From assembly GCF_905147365.1 (NCBI RefSeq), contig NC_056412.1, forward strand, positions 18,902,001-18,966,000: a stretch of 64,000 nt of DNA. The letters are read 5' to 3'. The DNA is from Aricia agestis. Its lineage: Eukaryota > Arthropoda > Insecta > Lepidoptera > Lycaenidae. Below the pieces are notes generated by a model that did not search any database, was not told the DNA's origin, and saw only the letters and a list, made by a program, of their open reading frames with translations. This document shows, piece by piece, positions 13,501-25,895 of the stretch (positions are counted from its first letter, which is position 1; each line of letters opens with the position of its first letter). The position numbers and the translations under genes were made by a program.

Positions 13501-16500
13501 ATATTGGAGTATGCTAGTGATATTCCATACTTTCGCGGCGTTTACATGAGAGATAAGTTGCCTTTAAAACCTAGAAAAATAGAATGTGGAATTGTAAATT
13601 TAGATAGTAACGTGAATCCTGGCACACATTGGGTAGCCTATGTAAAACAAAACAGCTACGTAGAATACTATGATAGCTTTGGTAATTTAAAACCACCATT
13701 AGAACTGATGAAATATATGTATAATTTGCCCATAAACTATAATTATAACAAACATCAAGCATTTGGAACAACAAACTGTGGTCATCTATGTATTAAATTT
13801 TTAAAAAAATATTGGAAGAAACATTTAAATAATATTAAAAATAAATAAACGTGTCAGTATCAAAATGTCTTTCACTGTATCTATAACCGGGAGCGGAGCC
13901 TCTTTGACGACAAACTATTCTCCGACGTTGGAACTTCTTGGAGACTATGAATGTGGTCTTTTGCACTTTTCAACTTTCAACTCTATACCTAATATTGATG
14001 GACGAAACAACAAGTTTTATTACGGTGATAATGAAATGATCGAAATTCCTGAAGGGTCCTACGAGCTTCAAGATATTTGTGATTATTTGAAAACTAACAT
14101 AAAAAATACACTGCTTAAACTAAGATGCAATAATAACACATTGAAAACAAATATATTTTGTTCTAAAGACGTTCATTTTAATAAAGATGATTCAATTGGC
14201 AACATACTAGGCTTTGGAATGGAAACAATAAAAGCTAATATAAGCACTGATTCACAGTATCCTGTCAGCATTCTATCAACAACTATCGTGAGGATTGAAT
14301 GTGATGTAGTTAGTGGTTCATTTGTGAACGGAAAAGCAAGCCATATTATTTACGAATTTGTACCTAATGTACCTCCTGATTATCGAATAATAGAAATACC
14401 AAAAAATTTAATTTATTTTCCAGTCAATCAAACTTCTATTAGTTCCATCAATATACGACTGTTAGACGCTGATAACAAAGAAATAAATTTACGAGGTGAA
14501 GAGGTACAATTGTATTTACATTTTAGAAAAAAATGATAAATTTTCATAAAACCCCTGCCATATCAAATGTCCAAGTCAGTCCTAAAAGATCTTCTCACAA
14601 AGACACACGACAGCAGTTAAAAAAGAAGCTTACCAAAAGCAATAAAGAATACCTCAAGCTAATTGGTTTAATAAAATGAATATTTTAAACATATCTCAAC
14701 AAACCTCATACGACAACAGCATCGAAAGTTTTGAGTATCATTCGTACAGACCGTATGTAACAAGTTTCAACAAGAATGATGAAATACGAATCCCCATCAA
14801 TCAACAAGACCTATATGTGCTGCCTTCGCTCAGCAGTTTGTATATCGAAGGCAAAGTAATTGTCTACAACAGGACAACTAAAGAAAAGGTTTCAAATGTA
14901 CATTTCGTTAATAATCCAGCGTTATTTCTATTTCAAGACATAAGATATGAATTAAATGGAGTAGAAATAGATAAAATAAAAAACGCAGGTGTAACTACGA
15001 CCATAAAGTCTTATCTGTCCTTAAATGAAAACGAATCAAAATATGCTCGAGTTTGGGGGTGGTCGCCAGAAGGTATAAATAATACAAGTGGTGGAGAATT
15101 TTCTGTATCCATTCCTCTAAACAAGATTTTAGGATTTGCGGAAGATTATGAAAAAATTATCATTAACTGCAAACATGAGTTAGTGTTGCTTAGATGTAAC
15201 ACTAACCTTAATGCAATCAAGTTGAAAACAGGAGAAGTTTTGGAAGATATTGTTATAAGTAAAATTATCTGGAGAGTACCTCATATTAAAGTATCTGACC
15301 GCGAAAGAATAAATTTACTAAAACAATTAGAAAAAGATCGAGCTATTCCATTAGCATATCGTAACTGGGATTTATACGAGTATCCATTATTACCCAAAAC
15401 TCGTAAACATACTTGGTCCATTAAAACTTCATCTCAAATAGAAAAACCGCGATTTGTTGTATTAGCTTTACAAACCAACCGCAAAAACAACAGTGAATTG
15501 TCGATGGCGGAGTTTGATCACTGTCACGTACGTGATGTGAGAGTGTTTTTAAATTCGTCATACTATCCATATGAGGGATTAAACGTCAGTTTTACAGAAG
15601 ACAAATTTACTTTATTATACGAACAGTATGCCAGATTTCAACAGTCGTATCACGGACGTCGGTCAGAGCCGTTGATGAGTTTGAAAGAATTCAGAGACGT
15701 TGCTCCCTTATTCGTTATCGACTGTTCGCGACAGCACGAAACGTTAAAAGGCTCAATCGACGTGAGAGTAGAAATCGAAACAGACCAAGAAATACCTGAT
15801 CAGACAGCTGCATATTGTCTGATTTTAAACGACTGCATATTTGAGTATAAGCCTTTGAGTAATATCGTTAAGAAAATATCATGAATAGTAATACAATAAT
15901 CGTTGACTTACAAGGATTTAAAAATAATAATAACGACTTTTTAGTAAAAGAATTATGTATAGCCACTCGACAGCATACACATACATTTTATGTTAAACCA
16001 CCATACCCATTCTCAGCGCTAACCGATGATGAAAAAAAGAATGTTCGGTGGTTAGAAAGAAATAGAGGGTTTCGATGGAGCGAAGGCTATATCGATTACA
16101 GAGAATTCAGAAGAATTATTAAACCTTACTTAAAAGACCGAAACATTATCGTAAAAGGTGAAGAGAAAGTGAAATGGGTGAAAGAACTGTGTGATCATAA
16201 TAATATTGTAGATATAAGTTACAAAGACATTCCAAGATTTAACATTCTGTACGATCTGTATTGTAAGGAAGAATCGTATAACTGTTTTATTCATAAGAAG
16301 TATTGTGCATTAAAAAATGTATTATGTTTAAAAAAATGGTGTTTAGAAAATAATGTACACTTTCAATAAAAAATAACTTATATTTATTGCTTTTTATTTA
16401 AATAATTAAAGTTGAATGAAATAGAAATAAAACAAATATATTCACATCACACATACAATTTATTTAAGCAATAATTACGTACACATTAATTTACAAAACA

Positions 16501-19500
16501 AACCCTAACTTATATTATTTTCATACAAATTATATATCTTGCAATTTTATCGACTTATTCATTCTAAAGTCTATTGCGACCCTACAGCTAAAACAAATAC
16601 TTAATACCAAAGTAAACTAAAACCAACTCGTATAACTGTAATTACATATTTTTTTTGATATATTACTGACTAACTTCTCGGTTTGGTCCATTATTTCATC
16701 ACCGTTTTCATTCACAACATATTGTGCGGATAACAAAAAATTATCATCGTCTATACTGTCACAATGTTGCTGGGATCCATCTAAATCAAACACTGAGATC
16801 TTTATCAGACGGAAACCTTTTTTGGGAACGCTGTTTACCACAAACGAATGAACTGGGATATTATGTAGTTTACTTAGTGCACTTTTAGAAACACATTTTT
16901 TTCTTAATTTTGCTGGACGACGTTCCCGAATCTCAGCGTTCGGCTTTTGCTGAGCTTTCATTTTTAAAAACTCTTCAGTAAATCCTTCCAAAGGATCTTG
17001 AGCATACTGGAAAGTATCCCCATATTCATGTCGGTAGACATTGTCTTCGGATGTAGCAGTCAAATCTTCTACGCGTTCCATTATCTGTAAAAAAAGAAAA
17101 TATTTAACACCAAATCAGCAATCTTTGGAATTAACGATTATTTTTTAAATGTATTTTAATGACTTAAATCAATAATAAATCAACTTACCGTTGTGTAGTC
17201 AGGTCCAAGACTCTATTACCAAAAAATACGTAAATTATGTACACGTGAGTAACTATAATATAAGTTAAGTTTTGTTTTGTAAATTATGTAGACGTTAGTA
17301 ACTAATTACAGTGCTTATCGACGCAAGAATGAATACTAAAACAAAGTCTTCACATTATTATAGTGATTGCATCATGTAGGTGGCATTATTATGAATGAGG
17401 ACTCATGTTACAAACAGTACCGCGCGCTCATATATACGTAGCGTAGGTTGTACTACCTGTAGCCCTAGCATGGCCACCAGTAGAAACGCGAAAGTATAGA
17501 CAAACTGTGGACTTGAGGTGCCATTCCGATCTTTAACGCGACTAATTGCGACCGACAAAAATTCAATTATAATGCCACTTTATGACAGATTATAGCCTAT
17601 GTCATAAAGTAGGATATTATTTGAATTTTTAGGACTATAGTCTGTCATAAAGTGGCATTTTAATTGAATTTTTCGGAACGAAAAAAGATCGGAATGACAC
17701 CTCAAGTCCACAGTTTGTCTATACTTTCGTATTTGTACTGGCGGCCATGCTAGGGATATTGGCATGCGCGCGCGGCACGTGTGGATTCAGATTACTCAAG
17801 TAAAGCATGTTTCAACTTGATAAAACTTTACGTTACTTGAATTTAGCATCAGCCTGCAGGTTTGCTTGCAAAATCTATGTAGTTGAGAAATAATAAATAA
17901 AACAAATTTATTTAGTAAATGATATTTTATTTCTAAATCTACATAATATACATACTAAATACACAGGTTATGCTAAGAAAGTAAATAATACAAAGAATTT
18001 CTTAATTAGGTACAGCTTATTAAATCTAGTTAAAAGTTAAATATACTAGTATGTCCCCATGATTTAGTTGAAATTTTATCTTTAGATATGACTCTCTTGT
18101 CATCATCACCAGACAGAGCAACTTTCTTCACAGCACATGTGTACAACTCGTGTTTTATTGACTTAAATAAAACATTTGTTTTATGAACAATGTTGCCTTC
18201 GTACAGAGTTTTTTGGTAATCAGTAACATTGAAATTGCTGACAATATTTTTCTTAATTCCTTTCGCTTTTTTGATTGTGCTATTTATGGTTTTAATACAA
18301 TATAACTTTGAACGAAGGCCTACAAATTCACTTATGATTTTACCCGCCATTTCATCCTTGAACAAACCAGGAACTTTTTTATTTTGAATGGGTAAATCAT
18401 ATTGATTAGTATTACAAAAATTACTAGTATCAAAGTAAGGCAAAAAATGTTTTTTTATGTCATCATAAAAATCATGGGTCCGTATATGATATACAAAACT
18501 ATCAGTGTCCGTGTAACACATCTGTACATTATTTTTATAAAAAGGTTTAATAACAGAGTAATGAAAGTTATACATATGACTTTTTGACAATTCTAGTACG
18601 GTAAAACCAATGTATATTGGTTTATCCAAAATTATTTGATCAGAGTTTAATTGTACCGCAACTAGATTTTCACTAAAAATTGTCACGCTATGGAAATTTG
18701 GACGAGCGATAAGCTTTTGTGCACATTGCCTTTTCTTAGTCACATTATTATTATCAACCCACTGATTAACTAAATGCACATTGACCCTCTTCTCATTATT
18801 TTCTAAAGTTTTTCCAAACACACTGTTATTCAAGAGTTTGAAAAAGTCTTGTTCAAATGTTGAGGAACTTTTTTGTCTCAGAGCAGTATTCAAATCAATG
18901 TATTGTTTCAAATACGGGCTTTGTCGAAAACTAATCACTCGATGAATTTTCTTTAATATTAAACCATGTTTTAAACATGTTTGCAAGTGAATGTAATGTA
19001 TAACATACTTAAATTTATCATATAAATTTGGAACTAGTTTGAAAGTTTTCCCCCCGGGTGGAATGCATTTTTCAGAACAAAATGGTAAATCATTATGTAA
19101 GTTATGTAAATGTTTAGGATATTGTAAATCCACTTCTAGAATATAACCACACTCTGCATCAATCGGTATTTCGGTTACATTTAATTTGTTGATTTCTTGT
19201 TCATTGAGAAATCTGAAATCTGATAATGGTAAATATTGACACATACTATATCCATATAAATTATTACAATCAATATAAGTGACGTAGGAAGGAGATTCTG
19301 ATGGTTTGTAATTTTCTAAGTAAGGATTATTTGCTTTTGCATGTCTATGAGAGCACAGACATACTCCTCCCCTGATACCACTCTGTAACATGCGCACCAT
19401 CGACAAGTCATCGATAAGTTCCAATTGTATTCCTGTTTTTAATAACATCGCATCAAAAGATAAACTGGGTGCTGTTAAGTAAAAAGCTGGGTCTAATTGA

Positions 19501-22500
19501 TAGTGTTGCTTGCAAGTCTGTCTAAAATTTTCAAAGATATCTGCCAGTAAAAGCACATCAGTTTTTAGATATAAATCCGTATAACTACCTAAATCTTTGA
19601 TTTGAAATGTTGACCAAATTAAGCACGCGTGCTGGTAATCCTCATCAGAAATATCATGATCAGTTAGGGAACTATAAAAGCATTCTTTTGGGGGTAGACT
19701 TTTTTCGTCATACCGCTTCCACGAGTTCATATATTCGTATGGATAAATGCCTTTACGAGTGAGTAACTGAAATTCATCTTCATCGGGGAAATGATTTTGT
19801 AAGTTTTTAAACATTTCCGGTTTTAATGTCTCTGACAATTTACTTAAGCTTGTTCCCAAAAACTTAAATGAATCCACGAATCGAAGTTGAAAAAACTGAT
19901 TATTCGTAACTGGTACAAATTTGGTAAATGAGATGTAGTTTTCTTTTGTTTTAGGTATTATTTTAATATTACCAGGAACCTCACCTAACGCTTTTATAAA
20001 AAGATGACAATCATAACCAGCTAAGTTATGAAAAAAAATGGGGACGAATGAAGGGCGTTTATACTGTAAATTACAAAACGGATGCGCAGCTCCGCGGTAA
20101 CGACCAGTAACGTGGCAATGGTCACGGACTTTGTCCGAAAAAATAAAATTTTCACAAATATGACAACGTGTGGCATTATCAAAATCAGACTTATCCGCCG
20201 TAGAAAATATCATAGGGACTGGTGTACTAAGTATATCAAATATTTTTTGTACGTCTTTAAGAATCGAATCTACAAACTGCTTATCACAACCAGGTCCTCG
20301 ATATGATACGTACCGATTGTAACTAGGGTCATCACGACAAACAATATAATAACCAAAAGCTATAGGTAAATGTTGGTGCAATGTAGTCGTATTTTTGCTA
20401 GAAGAACAGTTAGCTTCAGTATTGGTTTGTAGCATCGACTCAAAATCTGCGTAAATACAAAAAGGCATGTTTTGTTTTCGAGCATAGTTTTTAAATTTAA
20501 TTACTGAGCCCTTATTTGGGAGGACAGTTACAACGCCTCCACATAAATGGTTTTCAACTTCTTTAGAAGTACTGAAAAATATCAAGCACAAATCACAGAA
20601 GTACAATTTGCTGTGATGAGATGTAACTTGGCTTCTAAACAGTCTAGAAGGTTCTTTGATCAAACAATAATGAGAAGTGTTATTATTTTCTAGATACAAC
20701 AAATGTATAATTTTCTCGTTGCATGTTTTATTAATGTCTGATTTATACAACGGCCCAACAATAGTTTTACTTTTTTTTAAACCATAAATTATGAACTTAA
20801 TATTAGGATTATTTTTTTCAAAAATTTTAATGTCATGGAAAGTTACAGGAAAAAACATTCCATTTATATTAAATAATTCACGAAAATTAGGATATGATGA
20901 AATTCTTTCAGGGTGATTTTTAGCTGGATATAAGGCTGCTGTCACACTCCATAGAAAGCAATGCTGATCTTTATTCATAATATTTAAACACGCCTTTTTA
21001 GCCTGAATTGATTTGGGTAAACTGATAAAACTCGAACCGCTAAGTGGTTGATATTTATTGATATTAATCTCAATGTATAAATTATTTAAAAATGTCCACC
21101 CACTGTCACGATCCTCAAATTCCTCTATACTAGTTTTTAAATAACTAACTGTTTCCAAATATATTTTTTCAAAATCATAATTACTATGTAATATTTTATT
21201 CTTGGTTCCAAAAGATTTTATTTCTTGTGAATTATTGTTGAACTTCAAAAACGTCCCAAATAGTTCGAAATTAACCTTAACACATGAATGTTTAATAAGG
21301 TTTTCATCTAAAAGAGATTTTAACTTGTTACGAATTTCGAAAAAAAATATATCTACTGAAGCTAACTGAAGTTGATCAAGAGGTAATATCTTATAAGTTA
21401 CAATACGATTACGAAATGCAGAGCTGACGATTTCTACACCATCACTGTATTCTATTGTCTTACTACTTTTTCTATGTGAATTACTTCGCAAATGACCTAC
21501 CCATGATTTACTATGTACAGATACGTTACACGTCGTACAGAAAGGCATTTTTTTATATTAAAAAAGGCAATGCTATCAAAACAATAATACAGTAACCGAT
21601 ATTAATGTAAAAAAAAATAAAAAGGTTATAAATCTATTCTAGTATAATAAAAAGAAAATTAATATCTACTATAAATTGATTAACTGTAAACCTACTTAGT
21701 AAATTTTATTTTTTGTCACTGTAATGGACGGGCTCTGACTCCTCAAACTCGGTAAAAGCTTGTCCTAAGAAGCCTTGCAGTGCCTCCCAAGACGATGATG
21801 ACTCGTCGCACTGGAGCTTCACACTTACCAGCGCCGTCTTGTATCGCACATTAGCAGCGTGAGACACGTAGTCCGATTTTTTGTAGATCTTGAGGTCCAC
21901 AAAATATTCGCCACCGGTCTTCGCAGTCCGACGAGACGTTCCCGTAGAAACTCGGCTGGAGAAGCTTGATATTATTTCCCCGCCACGAGATTTGGGTTCA
22001 CTGCAACTAGCTTCCTCAGCCCGCAAGATATTGAATAAGTCCGGTCTCCTTGTTCTGTAAAAATACAAAATTAACATATCATTAAAATACAATAATCGAG
22101 AAAAAATATTAGTAAAAAAACAAACAAAATAGGAATAAGTGTATTGCACATTCACTTTTGACTGTAAACAATTAGGTGCCTAGTTTTATCAGACTTCAAC
22201 AGGATACTGAACTAAGTTTTGATAAATAATAAAAAGTAGGAAATCATTGTATGCAAACTGAATTATGGTGGTTGGGACTGTGTTGACTATTACAGACACT
22301 TTGTAAGTAATTAAAAACCAGCAGAATCAGAAATAGAATTTCAGCAAACGTAAAGTATATAATAATCGAACTTACCGTGTAGTTATAACTTCGTGCGGCG
22401 AGGAGTATTTTCGCTTTCGTTGAGCACTTTTGTCTGATGAGGTGCGGGTCAACTCCAGCGGAGGCGATGAGTCGCGTTGCTTTTCGGGGCCGGCCTTGCG

Positions 22501-25328
22501 TTTGCTGCTTGACGCCTTTGACTTCTTTTTCGGTGCTACCGACACCACAGATGGGGCCTCAAACTCTGAATCGGACCTATTAAAGAAGAAATATAAATTA
22601 TTTTCCCATCTTGATGAATTAATCACAAAAAAGAATAATAATATTAATTCTATACTCACTGACATTTTATATTCTTTTATTTCTCGTTGAAATTGAAGAC
22701 TGGTGCGAAGCCACTTGAAAAATTGTGACTTGTTCCAACGTGCATCGCCTTTTATGTTGGAAAAAGGTCTTTGTCATCAAAAATGTGTAAAAGTTATCAA
22801 GCGCGAGTTGATACGTATATGCGTATGTTTGTCCGTTTTAATGTTATATAATTTTGCTTGATTTTAAATAACAATTACTTAATAATAATTAATCCGTTTT
22901 TCGTTTAATTAATGTTTAGTAAAGTTTTTTATTTATTGTTATTTATTCTACATAATATAGTTTGTTCTACATTTTTAGGAAATATACTAATATTAATTAT
23001 ATATTATAAGCAATTCTTAGTTGTTTACTAACGTTATATGGAATGTAAATTTTCTGAAATAAATGGTTTGATTTGATTTGACTGATCATGCATCCAAATT
23101 TTCAAAATCTAGATAAGTATCTTTATACATCTGTGCATTTTTTTAAGCATGTTAAATGTTGCATACTTTTATAGCGAATTTAATCTTGAACCAATACCTA
23201 ATTCCCAAGAAGAGATTAAATTAAATAAATTATTTTGTTTAAACAAGCAAGTAAATCCGAATATTTAATGTGTGTATGTGAATTGTGATAATATGGTAAT
23301 TATGAAATATAAACGCTTCATAAACGTTATTTAAACTAATGATGCCTTAAGTACAACTTTCGACCTTATTATTGATCAATGTAGCTGAATATGGAATAAA
23401 ATTGAATAAAGACGAATCTACGTGGCGCGCTCGCTGCGGCGTTTCATTGAAATGCTTTGTAATTGTATCTCTGCCGCTGTCCATAGTAGGGAGGCGAGCA
23501 AGCTAATTTTGTAGTTACTCGAGTGACATGGGGACCTAGTAGATTTCGTAGATTAAGTAATGAGGAGAAAAAAATATTATGACAGTGGGGCAATGACAAA
23601 ATGCAGCTATTTAGAAGTTAAAAAAGTAATTATATATAAAAATTGTCTTAAAAGGGAATTTATTATTCAATTTAAGGAAACAAACATGTAATCGTCAAGC
23701 AGGATTAAAAAAATAAATCAAGAAGGCTTTGTTTTTTAAATATGGACTTTAATTTTTGAAAATTTCAAATCTTTATATCTTTCCCTTTACTTTAAGTGCT
23801 TTAAATAAAAGCTTATTTGGGGTCTACACAACGTTCTCTATTTTAATCTGACAATTTGATACTTAAAAATATTTTTTTTAACGCCCCACTCAGATAAGCT
23901 GATTTCTATACCACGTTAACTAGAGACATGTGGGAAGCATACACAAGCTTAATATAATTAGCTTAATTAAATAAGCTGACGCGCTCGAGCAACTGCAGAA
24001 ATCCTCTCTTCGGCTCCCCTACCGTAAAACGAGTGTTGGTTTTACAGTATGTATGTGTAATATTATATTCTTGTTTGACAGCTTGCACTTTTTTCCAGAT
24101 CAGGGATGTGAACTAGAAGCGAGAACTCGATTAAAGAGATAATTTAAGAGGCGATCAGTTTTTACCCTATAAATCCAATAAATTATAAATGAATATTGTG
24201 GGTAATAAACATGATTATTTTACCTCCAATCAAATTATGAAAATTATCATCCTTTAAATTCATTTACGCATATATAATATGCGTAACGACATCAATGTGA
24301 CAATTATTTGTTTCAAAAATTATTTACAAGCACGGTCTATCGATGTTTATAATTCCTTATTTTACTTAGTTATGAATTTGACGCATGGTTTAATTTTTAT
24401 TGGATAAATCTTATCGAATTTATTCATGTCTTACTGATTATTTGTATAACTATTAATTTGAATTATCGCAACACCATGTTGGGATGGATAACTTCACGTT
24501 TCAACACAGGAACATCGTGTGTGCATGTATTTGCGTGCGACTAATAGAGTTACCAACTTTTTTCTATCATATATAATACTTATTTATCATATTATATAGT
24601 TATCAACTTAAAAAATATAGTAGATGACAAAAAAAGAAAAAATAAAATAATCACGTGGCACGCACACAATACAATACAACGTTTTTGGAATAAGATTCAT
24701 TTTAGCTTGACTGCGTTCTGCTTTACGCAAAATATAGTAGTTTCGCCTACTATTTTTTTAGAAATATAGTATTTGATCACTTAAAATAGTAGGATACTAT
24801 AATATTATATAGTAGGTTTGACAACCCTAGCGACTCAGTCGTTCTGCAGTTCCTATGATTTCCCGTCTTGGCTGATGGCTCATTCATTTGCAACGCAGTG
24901 CGCAGAGGTATCATCGTGGTTTCAGCTCAGTACATCAAAAGTGTATGGGAAGATAAAGGAATAGTTAAAAGTAAGTGTAGTAGTTATTGTATTCATTATA
25001 GATTTAATTCATTACACAATTATTTAAGTTTTGATTTAAATTGATAATATTTTAGTTTTTGAAATAGATTCATTATTAATAAATAATATTAATAATGTAT
25101 CAATGTAATAACATTGATACATTTTAAAATTAAATAATTACCAATATATTTATTCGTTACCCATCAAATATTTAAATCTAATGTGGTAGTCTTATTGAAT
25201 AGTATTTTCCTATATTAGCTTCATGATTTTATTGCATTAACTTTTTTACAGAGTAGGTATGGCAGGGATGAGTTATAAATTTAATTGAATAATGTAATCT
25301 ATACTAATATTATAAATGCGAAAGTATC

Positions 25329-25371
<43 letters not shown>

Positions 25372-25860
25372 CGCTTTCACGCCAAAACTACTGAACCGAT
25401 TGCAATGAAATTTTGTACACAGTTATTCTAGAGTCTGAGAAAGGACATAGGCTACATTTTGATGTGGGAAAATATCTTATTTCCATGAAAATATCGATGA
25501 AAATTACTTCGCATTGCGCGTGGCCAGCGCTCATCCCGGGGGTCCTGGGTTCGAGTCCCGCAGGCGGAACAAAAAGTTTTCAATGTTCCTGGGTCTTGGA
25601 TGTGTATTAAAATAATATTTCAAAAATCTTAAATATATTTTATGTATAATATTATAAAAAATCCAGAAATATATCGACGCGATGCAATGAACATTTTAGT
25701 TCTAATACGATTCAACAGATGGCGCTTTTTTTTTACTTCGTTGGAACATAGAACTAATCATACTTATTAGTTATTATGTTTTTGTTTATAGTTTTTAATA
25801 CGTTAGAATATTATGTTTAATAATATTATCACTTGCTCATATTATAAATGCGAAAGTATC

Positions 25861-25895
<35 letters not shown>

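Noticed and set aside
24840..24970. First coding exon for the right-end Polinton gene
   Set aside because: Good donor site, but no ATG in the open frame and its phase does not fit the exon at 33714.
25331..25372. TCTG array as possible CRISPR or promoter array
   Set aside because: Simple microsatellite inside a known type of lepidopteran repeat.
25548..25558. tRNA gene (B box GGTTCGAGTCC)
   Set aside because: No cloverleaf or A box at proper distance; part of a SINE-like repeat present in both tandem units.
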